Of a stretch of DNA of 64,000 nt, positions 42,861-51,445 are shown piece after piece; the stretch's first letter is position 1, and each line of letters begins with the position of its first letter. The position numbers were made by a program, and so were the translations under genes. The stretch is from an uncultured Lachnospiraceae bacterium (lineage in GTDB: Bacteria > Bacillota > Clostridia > Lachnospirales > Lachnospiraceae), in NCBI GenBank assembly GCA_910585825.1, contig CAJUEY010000003.1:72186-136185 (forward strand), read 5' to 3'. A model generated the notes under the pieces. The model saw nothing but the letters and a program-made list of their open reading frames with translations, was not told the origin of the DNA and made no database searches.

Positions 42861-44261
42861 TTATGTAAATCCTTTTATAAATGGATGTATGCTCTCATAC
42901 CCAACTGCCAGATTGATATTTTGTGCATTGTCAAATCCCGCTGTGCTGATTCCAATGACTTCTCCATACATATTTAAAAGCGCTCCGCCGGAGCTGCCAT
43001 GAGATGTAGGAGCCGTAAACTGAATCATATCCACTCCGTCAATTTTGCGAAAACCGGAAATTATTCCGTCCGACACGGAATTAAACAACCCCAGCGGACT
43101 GCCGATCGCCACTACCTTCTGTCCTCTGACCAGTTTCTTTTTGCCGCTGTAGATCGGAAGGGGGCGCAGTCTTTTCTCAATCCGCAGCACAGCCAGATCC
43201 AGAACAGAATTGTATTTGATCAGTTCATCTGTAGAATAAACGGTTTCATCTTCCTCAATCCGGATGGAATAAAAACTTCCGCCGCTGGCTACATGGCTGT
43301 TGGTCAGTATATAACCGCCAGTTCCAATCATAATGCCGGAACCGGTTCCAAGCATATCTCCCTTTTTATCATGAATGCCGATCAACACCACAGAAGAGGC
43401 AAGCAATGCCAGCTGTTCAAAGCTCTTTTCCTCCGTTGAGGCAGATTTTGCCGCTGCGGACGGCTTTACTGTTGAAACCGGTTTTGCTGCAGATGCCGGC
43501 TTTACTGTCGAAACCGGTTTTGCTGCTGTAACCGGTTTTGCTGCAGATGTCTGATCTTTTTCTGAAACAGATTTTTTTGCAGGAGCCGGAAGGTTTATTT
43601 TTGCGAAACTGCCGCGGATCACTTTCTGAGACAGTCCCAGAGCCTCATCCTCTCCGGAAATATCCTTTTCACTCTGCAGCAAAAGGATATCGCATCCCAA
43701 AAAAGTCAACAGGCATGTAAACAGATACTCCTGCTTTTTTTCTATATTAGACAAAACAATCTTCACCGACTGTTTTGGATTCCAATGCTTTATCAAATCC
43801 TTCAACACAAAATCATGCCAGTATAACATCTTAATGATAAAATTTTTCTCCATTGAGGCGCTCACCGTTTTTGACGCAGCGTAGATATTTAAAACACGTT
43901 TTAATCCATTTGCAAGCAGCGCCGCATATTCGGCATCATCCGTCAGAGCCTTTGTTGATACGGATTCCTTATCCCGTTTCATCCACGCACGATAAAAGCC
44001 CTCGTAATCTGTAATCTCATCCGGACAGCAGCCTGACGGCAGACTTAACATCCTTCGATAGATCACGCGGCCGCTTTTCATGCCCTCTCCCATTTCTCTG
44101 TCCATCTTTTCTACATCAGAAATAAGCAGATCATCCACGCCCAGCAGACGGATGAAATATACATCTTTACAGTTCTGATTCATTCCGCCCCGAATCCCTT
44201 CAAAAGCAGAAATGGAAGTTACATTCATCACATTATGCCTGAACCGCATAAGATTTTCCAT
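42861..44261 (-). CDS. YceG-domain / trypsin-like serine protease fusion
   Basis: Numbered from the ATG at 44259-44261, the 466-residue protein has three parts. Residues ~33-205 resemble one unit of the neighbouring YceG protein (DVYFIRLLGVDDLLI, IIKMLYWHDFVLKDLI, FLGCDILLLQSEKD). Residues ~238-275 form a repetitive Ala/Lys/Pro/Val linker (AKPVSTVKP units). Residues ~280-466 form an S1C/trypsin-like domain with catalytic His323 (LTNSHVA), Asp355 (VLDLAVL) and Ser424 (HGSSGGAL). No signal peptide is seen, so it should be cytosolic. It is the first gene of the leftward Ter operon. A GTG at 44270 is an alternative start; the ribosome-binding site (AAGGGG) is not well placed for either. Confidence 0.85.
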   Translation of the reverse strand: MENLMRFRHNVMNVTSISAFEGIRGGMNQNCKDVYFIRLLGVDDLLISDVEKMDREMGEGMKSGRVIYRRMLSLPSGCCPDEITDYEGFYRAWMKRDKESVSTKALTDDAEYAALLANGLKRVLNIYAASKTVSASMEKNFIIKMLYWHDFVLKDLIKHWNPKQSVKIVLSNIEKKQEYLFTCLLTFLGCDILLLQSEKDISGEDEALGLSQKVIRGSFAKINLPAPAKKSVSEKDQTSAAKPVTAAKPVSTVKPASAAKPVSTVKPSAAAKSASTEEKSFEQLALLASSVVLIGIHDKKGDMLGTGSGIMIGTGGYILTNSHVASGGSFYSIRIEEDETVYSTDELIKYNSVLDLAVLRIEKRLRPLPIYSGKKKLVRGQKVVAIGSPLGLFNSVSDGIISGFRKIDGVDMIQFTAPTSHGSSGGALLNMYGEVIGISTAGFDNAQNINLAVGYESIHPFIKGFT

Positions 44262-44307
44262 CAGAACCACAGCCCCTTTTCCAACAATGATAAAATCTCT
44301 GAACTAA

Positions 44308-44316
44308 ATATTACCA
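44308..44316 (-). promoter_or_regulatory. Possible extended -10 promoter of the leftward Ter operon
   Basis: The minus strand reads TGGTAATAT, an extended -10 (TGn-TAATAT), ~47 bases before the protease-fusion start; no good -35 is seen at 17 bases. The remaining gap 44317-44489 is AT-rich and must also hold the promoter of the rightward aldolase gene, which I cannot place. Confidence 0.35.
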
Positions 44317-44489
44317 CATTTCTGCCTTTTTATCTACCAATTATTAAATTCTTGTGATATATTTAATATATTTATAAAAAACTGTTTTATTGTTCACTCT
44401 GTGAGGAATAACCTGCAGGAATCCATGAAAAATTATTTTCCACAATGGAATTTCTGCATACCAAATTATAATTTTAAGGAGTTTGACAT

Positions 44490-45476
44490 ATGAAAAATTC
44501 TCCGCTTTATTACAGCGTCGGCCCGCTCCTGTACTGTCCCGCCAACCATACAGACATCGCGGACTCTATCATACAGGAAAAATTCGGAACAAAATACTCG
44601 TTAGCCTTATGCCTGGAAGATACCATCAATGACCGGTTTGTCGCTCAGGCAGAGACTGTTTTAATCCGGTCTTTACAGCAGATATATACTTCATCAGAGC
44701 TGCTCTCTTTTTTCATACCCAAAATATTTATCCGCGTGCGCCGCTCTGCCCAGATAAAACCTCTGATGCATCGTCTGGGAAAGGCCGCAGACCTCCTCAC
44801 CGGATTTATCCTGCCGAAATTTGATCCGCAGAATGCAGATGATTATATCCAGACTATCGTTGAAATAAATCACGATTCCGACAAACCCTGTTATATTATG
44901 CCGATTATGGAAAGCCCCGTAATGATTGATTTAAAAAAACGGGCAGATGTGTTATATGAAATCAAAGAAAAGTTAAATTCCATCGAAGAATTGGTGTTAA
45001 ATATCCGTGTCGGCGGCAACGATCTATGCCATGCGTTCGGTTTCCGAAGACACTGCAATGAATCCATTCACGGCATTTCCCCCATTGCCGGCATCTTTTC
45101 TGATATTATTACGGTGTTTGGAACGGATTATGTTGTCTCCGGTCCGGTCTGGGAATATTACAATAAAGAAGGCTGGGATACGGGACTGAACCGGGAGCTT
45201 GCAGACGACAGGCTCTGCGGCTTTATCGGAAAAACCGTCATTCATCCAAAGCAGATTTCTCTTGTTAATCAGGCTTATGCCGTCAGCCCGGAAGACCTTA
45301 AAGATGCAGAGGCCGTTTTAAACTGGGACGCAGACAATCCTTCTTTTGTATCCGGAAGTCCGGACAAACGTCGGATGAACGAATACAAAACCCATGTGAA
45401 CTGGGCAGAGAAAATCATATATCTATCCGAAATATACGGCGTCTGCCAGCCTACGCATCCGCCAGTTTCCGAATAA
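44490..45476 (+). CDS. HpcH/HpaI aldolase / citrate-lyase-like protein of the Ter module
   Basis: The 328-residue protein has the CitE/HpcH pattern: VGPLLYCPANHTDIADSIIQ, YSLALCLEDTIND (acidic metal/CoA strand), KIFIRVRR, GFILPKFDPQNADDY, YIMPIMESPVMIDL and LNIRVGGNDLCHAFGFRR, then GKTVIHPKQISLVNQAY. Members catalyse C-C bond cleavage or formation on acyl-CoA or oxo-acid substrates. In Ter modules this aldolase is thought to help build a nucleoside-like product together with phosphoribosyltransferases and the HAD phosphatase. It reads opposite to the rest of the module, after AAGGAG, and its end overlaps the StiP-like gene by 26 bases. Confidence 0.88.
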   Translation: MKNSPLYYSVGPLLYCPANHTDIADSIIQEKFGTKYSLALCLEDTINDRFVAQAETVLIRSLQQIYTSSELLSFFIPKIFIRVRRSAQIKPLMHRLGKAADLLTGFILPKFDPQNADDYIQTIVEINHDSDKPCYIMPIMESPVMIDLKKRADVLYEIKEKLNSIEELVLNIRVGGNDLCHAFGFRRHCNESIHGISPIAGIFSDIITVFGTDYVVSGPVWEYYNKEGWDTGLNRELADDRLCGFIGKTVIHPKQISLVNQAYAVSPEDLKDAEAVLNWDADNPSFVSGSPDKRRMNEYKTHVNWAEKIIYLSEIYGVCQPTHPPVSE

Positions 45477-46512
45477 TTCCGCAGGCTTTGTAATGTCTGA
45501 GGGGATAATTCTCAATGGGAACGTTTTTTTCTTCTGCCAGCCTTATAATATGAGCAAGAGCCGGATCTTTCCTATGTTTCTCATCAATTAGAACCTTCCA
45601 GGGTATACGCCGAAGCAAAACCCTGGTGGTTTCACCAATCCCCGGCTTAATAAAATTAATATCAGAAATCTGAAATGTTTCTGCAATTTCTTCCGCCTCT
45701 TCTATGCCCGGCCCAAAGACAGACGTTTCCTCCGGCGGATTTTCCATAAGGAATTCCTTTTCAATCGCCTCTATAAACCCATAGGACAAATCCGAATCCA
45801 CAAGCTCCCCATAATAAGCCGCTCCGTGAAAATCCTCTGTTCCGATAATATCTTCTCGATAAAAAGTCCGGCTGATCAACCCGGAAACCGTGGCATTCAA
45901 ACAGGAGCTTGGAATCAGAATATCTTCATGCGTTCCGCATAATTCAGTCATATTCGCAGGATCTGCAATAACTGCAATTTCTGACGACACCCCCGGATAT
46001 GCCTCCATGTCTTTTGTCAATTCCTTTAAAATCGCGCCTTTTCCAATCCATCCGTCTACGAATAAAAGCTGTTTCGGTCGATACCGTTTCAAAAGATACT
46101 CCATGGCGCAATCGTCAATTCCTCTGCCCCGGATAATGGAAATCGAATAATGCGGCAGGGAAACATTATATTTTTTCTGAATGTAATGCTTAATTAAAAT
46201 TCCTATGGGCGTGCCCGCCCTTGCCAGAGAGACAAGCACGGCATCCTCTCCCTTTTTCTCCATAATCCGGTCAGAAAGCCGTCCGACTGCTGCTGCAGTA
46301 AGGGCAGCATAATTTTTCAACGCCTCTTCGTATGCCTCCATATACTTTTGGCTCGGAACGTATTCCACCGGAAGCATTTCCGAATAATGTCTGCCTGACT
46401 GAATCAGTTTCTCCCGTTCTTGCGTGGGGAGCGGCTCCACCAATCCGGTAATATCTTTTAACAAAAGACAGACGTCTTCTTTTTTATAGGAACTTCTCAC
46501 GCTTAACACCAC
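45451..46512 (-). CDS. StiP-like protein with phosphoribosyltransferase-like and Pelota-like regions
   Basis: The 353-residue protein resembles the StiP/PRTase group found in Ter modules. VLVSLARAGTPIGILIKHYI (~92-111) and KQLLFVDGWIGKGAILKEL (~147-165) look like the core of a phosphoribosyltransferase fold. The C-terminal ~60 residues (HIIRLAEEKNVPIENYPL, HYKACGIIRKLA) look like a Pelota/L7Ae-type nucleic-acid-binding piece. An annotation as 'cysteine protease StiP' exists for relatives, but I see no clear protease dyad. The GTG start at 46510-46512 overlaps the preceding gene by 10 bases; a GTG at 46500 after AGGTGG is an alternative. Confidence 0.75.
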   Translation of the reverse strand: MVLSVRSSYKKEDVCLLLKDITGLVEPLPTQEREKLIQSGRHYSEMLPVEYVPSQKYMEAYEEALKNYAALTAAAVGRLSDRIMEKKGEDAVLVSLARAGTPIGILIKHYIQKKYNVSLPHYSISIIRGRGIDDCAMEYLLKRYRPKQLLFVDGWIGKGAILKELTKDMEAYPGVSSEIAVIADPANMTELCGTHEDILIPSSCLNATVSGLISRTFYREDIIGTEDFHGAAYYGELVDSDLSYGFIEAIEKEFLMENPPEETSVFGPGIEEAEEIAETFQISDINFIKPGIGETTRVLLRRIPWKVLIDEKHRKDPALAHIIRLAEEKNVPIENYPLRHYKACGIIRKLADA

Positions 46513-47606
46513 CTGAATAGTTGTATTTCCTCATTGCCGCAGGCCCTGAGGGCATTCAACAGCGTATATACGCCTTTTTCACACAAATTTGGGGCATCTG
46601 TAACAATCCATACTCTGTCGTATTTTTCCAGATCGTACAGAAAAGTCTTTCTGTTTTCTTCGTACAGACTGATCAATTCATACCGTTTATGCAGCGGATA
46701 CTTTTCTTCTCTGCTGACTGCAATGGGACTTCTCGTTGTGGCATGACACCGGACAATATTGCCGCAATGCTCTAAACACGCTCCTGCAAACAGGGCCGGA
46801 TACATACACTCTTCTGTCCCAAGAATCAAAATCCTTTCACTGCCCCGCCAGGAAATCTGCTTTTTCATCTGATTCCACAATTGATTGCAGGCGTCTGCAT
46901 AGAGATCCCCGGTCGTACATCTTCTGGTATTAATATAGGAAGATACACAAATCAATGGGATATCCCCGCTCTCCGCCGCATCAGGCGGTATATAGTTCCC
47001 CTTTCCAGAATAGCTTTGTGCTATTTCTGCATATTGTTCATGACTGGTTTTTACAAGGTAATGAAGAGGAATCTGTTTTTCTGCATAACGTTTCTGCGCT
47101 GCCTGATCCATGCCGTTGAGCAGTGATGCAACTGAAAAATGCATCTTTTGGGGATAGGTTTCTTCCAGAATATGAATGATATTTAAAATGGTATTGCCAG
47201 TTGTCACTTCATCCTCTACAAATACAATCCGGTCTGTCTTCTCCAAAACCGACTCTACCTCTTCCCTGATCAGTTTCTGCTCCGTGGCATGACTATGGGT
47301 TTCTGAAAAATACAAATAAGAAACACCCTCAATCTGTTCTCTGGTTGTCTGTATATAATCGGCATGCAGACGTATGGAAATCCGTGCTCCGATTGCCGTT
47401 GCCGTCTCTGCAAATCCGATCAAAAGCAGAGTTTCTTCCTCATATGCCGACGCAAGCTTTTCGGCCAATGCATCAAACATAGCAAACGCCTTCCCGGGAG
47501 AAACAGGGATATGCTTTCCCTGATCTTTATTTACAACCAAATACGTTCTTTTGGCGTTGTTTTCCCTCTTTGCAATCCTGACCAACTGCTCTTCTGTGTA
47601 CATCAT
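46503..47606 (-). CDS. Phosphoribosyltransferase with TRSP domain
   Basis: The 367-residue protein has a type I phosphoribosyltransferase N-terminal domain with the PRPP motif IVFVEDEVTTGNT (127-139) and LLIGFAETATAIG (61-73). The C-terminal domain has the eponymous ATTRSPI segment and KYDRVWIVTDAPNLCEKG, as in the TRSP family linked to Ter modules. It probably attaches ribose-5-phosphate to a base or base-like group (inference). The start codon overlaps the stop of the diguanylate cyclase gene (ATGA), and its 3' end overlaps the StiP-like gene, so the three are one tightly packed operon. Confidence 0.85.
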   Translation of the reverse strand: MMYTEEQLVRIAKRENNAKRTYLVVNKDQGKHIPVSPGKAFAMFDALAEKLASAYEEETLLLIGFAETATAIGARISIRLHADYIQTTREQIEGVSYLYFSETHSHATEQKLIREEVESVLEKTDRIVFVEDEVTTGNTILNIIHILEETYPQKMHFSVASLLNGMDQAAQKRYAEKQIPLHYLVKTSHEQYAEIAQSYSGKGNYIPPDAAESGDIPLICVSSYINTRRCTTGDLYADACNQLWNQMKKQISWRGSERILILGTEECMYPALFAGACLEHCGNIVRCHATTRSPIAVSREEKYPLHKRYELISLYEENRKTFLYDLEKYDRVWIVTDAPNLCEKGVYTLLNALRACGNEEIQLFRWC

Positions 47607-48700
47607 TCCTTCACCTTATCCCATACAACCTGCTTTTTCCCATTTCTCTTTCCAAAATAAAGCCTGTCATCTGCTATTTTTACCGTTTCCATAAAATCCT
47701 TTGCCTCTGTAGAAATAGATACTCCTAAAGTCATGGAAACATGAAATGCAGGATGATCCTCGACTTCAAAATTGATTTTGCAGATATTTTGGAGAATCTC
47801 CTGAGCGCGGTGCATGGCATTGTTCAGAGGACATCCCGGCAGAAAGATTAAAATCTCTTCTCCTCCCCAGCGGCAGACGGTATCTTCTCCACGCACAGCC
47901 TTTTTAAAAACATCTGCAACTGCTTTTAACACCAGATCTCCCACATCGTGCCCATAGGTATCGTTAACCATCTTAAAATCATCAATATCACCCAGTATCA
48001 GGGCATAGCTTTCTTTGACAGCCTCTGACTGGGCATACCGTTCCTGTATGCTCCTGCGGTTGGCAAGTCCCGTCAGCGTATCTGTTTTGGACAGCTGTTC
48101 TAGTTTCTGATTCTGGTTCTTATGCAGATTTTCCAGATAACGAATCTGATTGAGCAGAGTGCTGAAAAATGCCACAATCGCAACTACAGCAATAACATAA
48201 TTCACCATATAGATGACTCGGTCTACTCCTTTATTCCCATAGGAATACAAAGGTTCAATATAATTACTGGTAATTCGGGCAAAAAAGAACGACACCACGG
48301 AAAAAATAACATAAAACATAGGATTTACGGTTTTTCCCTCTAATTTAAAATTATAGGAGGCAAAATACCCCAGCGGCAGCATAGCAATAATATATAAAGT
48401 AAAACCGCTGTCCACGCCCAGAAGGAGAACGGAAACCACAGCATGTATCATATTCTCCGCATAACAGAGATTAAACGCCATCAGCAAATTTTTGCCTTTC
48501 TTCGTCTGAATATAACAAAAGAGATACAGCAGAATGCTTATAATATCCATAATCACCATAGGTGTAATAGAAAAAAAAGCAAAGAAACACAACAAGCCGA
48601 TATGAAAAACCAACAGTACCAGCATGATCAACGATATCACCTGTTTTTTTGATAAAGCATAATTTGCTCTTGCAGAAATATATTCCCAGATTTTTCTCAT
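47603..48700 (-). CDS. Membrane-bound diguanylate cyclase (GGDEF)
   Basis: The 365-residue protein has about six membrane segments in residues ~15-185, then a short coiled coil (NQKLEQLSKTDTLTGLANRR) and a GGDEF domain. The active site is GGEEI (~279-283), with the inhibitory RxxD site RGED five residues before it, so it should make cyclic di-GMP and be product-inhibited. The membrane part is of MHYE/7TM-like type and could sense a small ligand. The start is set at the ATG at 48698-48700, six bases after GGAG. It heads an operon with the TRSP phosphoribosyltransferase and StiP-like genes, linking second-messenger signalling to the Ter module or to the nearby flagella and pili. Confidence 0.92.
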   Translation of the reverse strand: MRKIWEYISARANYALSKKQVISLIMLVLLVFHIGLLCFFAFFSITPMVIMDIISILLYLFCYIQTKKGKNLLMAFNLCYAENMIHAVVSVLLLGVDSGFTLYIIAMLPLGYFASYNFKLEGKTVNPMFYVIFSVVSFFFARITSNYIEPLYSYGNKGVDRVIYMVNYVIAVVAIVAFFSTLLNQIRYLENLHKNQNQKLEQLSKTDTLTGLANRRSIQERYAQSEAVKESYALILGDIDDFKMVNDTYGHDVGDLVLKAVADVFKKAVRGEDTVCRWGGEEILIFLPGCPLNNAMHRAQEILQNICKINFEVEDHPAFHVSMTLGVSISTEAKDFMETVKIADDRLYFGKRNGKKQVVWDKVKE

Positions 48701-48741
48701 ATAAATCTCCATTCCATATTTATGACGGATATACTGCCTCT

Positions 48742-48770
48742 ATCATACCAATTATTAAAAAAACTTGCAA
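48742..48770 (-). promoter_or_regulatory. Sigma-A type promoter of the diguanylate cyclase operon
   Basis: The minus strand reads TTGCAA-N17-TATGAT (-35 at 48765-48770, -10 at 48742-48747), 40 bases before the start codon. It is a good vegetative match. Confidence 0.6.
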
Positions 48771-48775
48771 GAAGA

Positions 48776-48804
48776 TTGCATTTATCCGAAAAAAACGGTA
48801 ATCT
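48776..48804 (+). promoter_or_regulatory. Sigma-A type promoter of the class B sortase gene
   Basis: The plus strand reads TTGCAT-N17-TAATCT (-35 at 48776-48781, -10 at 48799-48804), 51 bases before the ATG. The -10 is weaker than that of the opposite promoter, five bases away. Confidence 0.45.
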
Positions 48805-48855
48805 ATAGGTGGCGCATCATTTGTAATCAACACAATTTTTATTTGGGAGGTTTTC

Positions 48856-49608
48856 ATGAAACAAAGAAAAAAGAACCCTGTATTTATCCTGATATTTCTT
48901 GCCGCCCTTGCCGTTTTTCTATTTGCGGCGATAAAGCTCGGCACGTTTTTCTTCCGCTATTATAAAGAAGATGCTTCCTATAAAAAGCTGGAAGTCTTTG
49001 CCGCTTTGGATGATCTGCCGCCGGAAAACACAGAAAAAGAGACGCAATATATCTCTCCCATTGATTTTACCTCTCTAAAGGAAATCAATCCCGATACGAT
49101 TGCATGGATTTATTTTGAAAATATGGACATCAATTATCCCATTGTACAGGGAGAAGATGACGACTTCTATCTGCACCATGATTTTTATAAGGAAAAAAGC
49201 ACTTCCGGATGTATCTTTCTGGATACGGAAGCAACGCCGGACTTCCTTTGCGATAATTCCTTTATCTATGGACATAATATGAAAAACAAGTCCATGTTTG
49301 CCAAACTGAACCAGTATGCGGAGGAATCCTTCTTCCAGGAGAATAAAACCTTTCTGATCTATACGCCCACAGAAACAAGGCGATATGAAATTTATTCCTG
49401 CTATCCTGCAAAGCTCGACTGGGATTCTTTTACATACCAGTTTGAAAATAAGGAAGCCTATGCAAAATGGCAGGCAACAGTAAAGGGAAGAAGCCTGTAC
49501 GATACCAAAGTAACGCCGGATTCTTCCCAACCAACTGTAACGCTTATGACCTGCACGCCCAAAGGCAGCAATTATCGGTTTTTAGTCCATGGAAGACTTA
49601 TGGACTGA
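48856..49608 (+). CDS. Class B sortase
   Basis: The 250-residue membrane-anchored transpeptidase has one N-terminal membrane segment (~9-33) and the sortase core with catalytic His140 (FIYGHN), Cys233 (TLMTCTP) and Arg241 (YRFLVHGRL). The spacing and the IDFTSLKEINPDTIAWI segment match SrtB-type enzymes. It should cleave a sorting signal and attach a protein to the cell wall or finish pilus anchoring. Its promoter is separate from the pilus operon, and its last 27 bases overlap the end of the convergent MucBP-like gene. A GGGAGG site precedes the ATG. The substrate cannot be fixed; LPKTG, LPSTG and LPNAG signals occur nearby. Confidence 0.93.
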   Translation: MKQRKKNPVFILIFLAALAVFLFAAIKLGTFFFRYYKEDASYKKLEVFAALDDLPPENTEKETQYISPIDFTSLKEINPDTIAWIYFENMDINYPIVQGEDDDFYLHHDFYKEKSTSGCIFLDTEATPDFLCDNSFIYGHNMKNKSMFAKLNQYAEESFFQENKTFLIYTPTETRRYEIYSCYPAKLDWDSFTYQFENKEAYAKWQATVKGRSLYDTKVTPDSSQPTVTLMTCTPKGSNYRFLVHGRLMD

Positions 49609-50661
49609 CGAGCTTGCTTTTGCCGCTTTTCTGCGTTTCGCCAGTACGATAACCATTGTGATAAGGACTGCCGCAGCTGCGGCACCGATTCCGATGCACA
49701 AAATCAACGGCATTCTTTTTTCTGCTGCTTTCTGATTCTCCAACTGGGTATTCCCTTTTGGCACTTCTTCGTCATCCAAATCCAGCAGCTCCTGATCCAG
49801 CGGAACCTCATCATCCGGAAGGTTTACGGCATCGTCTGCCCCCGCTGCGTTATCTGCATCTGCAGCGGCTGCTCCGCCGTCTTCTGCATCCGCTGCGTCT
49901 GCATTTTCGCCTCCGTCTTCCGCTCCCGTACCGCCTCCCGCGGTTCCTGTCTGCGTACCCGTGCTGTTTCCAGTCGTCCCTGTCTGTGTTCCGGCGCCGC
50001 TCTCCGGCGTCCCTGTCTGTGTTCCGGTACTGCCGCCTGTTGTTTCTGTCTGATCCGGCGTTTCATCTCTGGCATATAAAAAGGTAATTACATTTTCCGC
50101 CTCATTTGCACTTAAGGTTTTTGCTATCGCAAGCGCCTGAGGCGTATACCCTTCAATATATAAATATGCAGCTACGGCTTTATCACCGACATTTCCATAG
50201 TAAGTTTTGCTCTGTGCCAGGGTATTTCCTGTTTCGTCCTGATAATTGACTTTATAGGAAACGGTATCGCCTTTGATTCCATATGCAATCACATAATCTG
50301 CATCGCCGTCCACCTGAAAAGCAGACGCCGTTACTGTGCTGTTGTCTCTGCCGCTTTTCCGTATTCCTTTGATATAATACTTTCCGGCGTCGTCCATGTT
50401 AATCGCTCCGGCCTGTGCATCAAAGGATATAATATCCCCCATGTTTAAACCGCTTACGGTAATCTTATCCGGCTGCACCTGAACCGTTCCACGGTTATAT
50501 CTGACCGAAAGCCCCTCAGAGCCTGTAAACGTTCCCTGATTTCCTGTATAAAAGGTTACCGTATACGTATACGTTTCCTCTGCAGATACAAAATCCGCCA
50601 TAAAAGTAAGACACAGAAACAATGCCATTGCCATTACGGCCGCTCTGTTTCGGATTTTCAT
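49582..50661 (-). CDS. Exported surface protein with MucBP-like domain and acidic Gly/Thr linker
   Basis: The 359-residue protein has a signal peptide (MAMALFLCLTFMADFVSA), a region reading VSYKVNYQDETGNTLAQSKT, YYGNVGDKAVAAYLYIEGYT (MucBP-like, ~150-215), a repetitive linker of TGTQTGT-type and acidic Ala/Asp repeats (~220-305), and a C-terminal membrane helix with a basic tail, but no LPxTG. The start is the ATG at 50659-50661, after GGAGG; a frame running to 50751 lies inside the upstream gene. It overlaps the upstream LPxTG gene by four bases and is the last gene of the pilus operon. Confidence 0.82.
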   Translation of the reverse strand: MKIRNRAAVMAMALFLCLTFMADFVSAEETYTYTVTFYTGNQGTFTGSEGLSVRYNRGTVQVQPDKITVSGLNMGDIISFDAQAGAINMDDAGKYYIKGIRKSGRDNSTVTASAFQVDGDADYVIAYGIKGDTVSYKVNYQDETGNTLAQSKTYYGNVGDKAVAAYLYIEGYTPQALAIAKTLSANEAENVITFLYARDETPDQTETTGGSTGTQTGTPESGAGTQTGTTGNSTGTQTGTAGGGTGAEDGGENADAADAEDGGAAAADADNAAGADDAVNLPDDEVPLDQELLDLDDEEVPKGNTQLENQKAAEKRMPLILCIGIGAAAAAVLITMVIVLAKRRKAAKASSSVHKSSMD

Positions 50662-51434
50662 GCCCGCACCTCCGTTTCCTCCCGCGTCTTTTTCAATGCC
50701 GACAAGCCAAACAGTAAAAGTACCGTTCCACTGATCAATGCCGCTATGCAATAGGGCAGCATATTGGTTTCATCTCCGGTCTTAGGAAGATTTCTGTCCG
50801 GAGTTTCCGGACTTCCCGGCGTAGCGGTATGGGGTGTTCTCGTCCGGCTGGATATCGACGCCTCCTCTTCTGCCGCAAAATTCATCCGTAGTCTTGCCAG
50901 CGTATCCTGATATCCGTTTCCCTGGGTTTCGCCATCTAAACCAACGGTCAGATACACGGTTCCCTTGCTGCCGCTTTCTAATCTGTCAAGGAAAAAATAT
51001 TCTTCCATTGAATTGGTCGCCTGATTTAATCCGACTCCCGCCGCAGAACTTCCTTCTCCTCCTACCGATTCACTGCTGTAGAGAACGGTTTCTTCGTTCT
51101 TGCTGTTGACATATGTCAATATATATGTATAAGCTCCGCCTTCTGCCGCACTCTGAGATTCCTCCAGACTCCGCAGCACTTCATTGGTCATATACCAGTT
51201 TGCGGCGTTGCTGCCGGAATTTTGAATTTCCACTTGAAGATGAATGATATCTCCCGGCAAAAGCTGATAAATTTCCTCTGTCATTTCAGAAGATTTGAAA
51301 TTGCTTTTCATCTTATTACCGTCAAATTCCACATTCCAGGAATTAGAGCCGTTAAACTCCTCTGCGGACACGGCGACGGTCAAATTCATAATACAGATAA
51401 CTGCCGCAAAAAGGCACAAAAGCGTTTTTCTCAT
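50658..51434 (-). CDS. LPxTG cell-wall-anchored protein
   Basis: The 258-residue protein has an N-terminal signal peptide (LLCLFAAVICIMNLTVAVSA), a beta-rich exported domain, and a sorting signal NLPKTGDETN near residue ~217, followed by a membrane helix and basic tail. The domain has the look of TasA/camelysin-type exported proteins (LPGDIIHLQVEIQNSGSNAA). It is probably anchored by one of the two sortases here. The start lies 11 bases after the upstream gene, and its own stop overlaps the following start by four bases. Confidence 0.85.
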   Translation of the reverse strand: MRKTLLCLFAAVICIMNLTVAVSAEEFNGSNSWNVEFDGNKMKSNFKSSEMTEEIYQLLPGDIIHLQVEIQNSGSNAANWYMTNEVLRSLEESQSAAEGGAYTYILTYVNSKNEETVLYSSESVGGEGSSAAGVGLNQATNSMEEYFFLDRLESGSKGTVYLTVGLDGETQGNGYQDTLARLRMNFAAEEEASISSRTRTPHTATPGSPETPDRNLPKTGDETNMLPYCIAALISGTVLLLFGLSALKKTREETEVRA

Positions 51435-51445
51435 TTCTATGCCCC

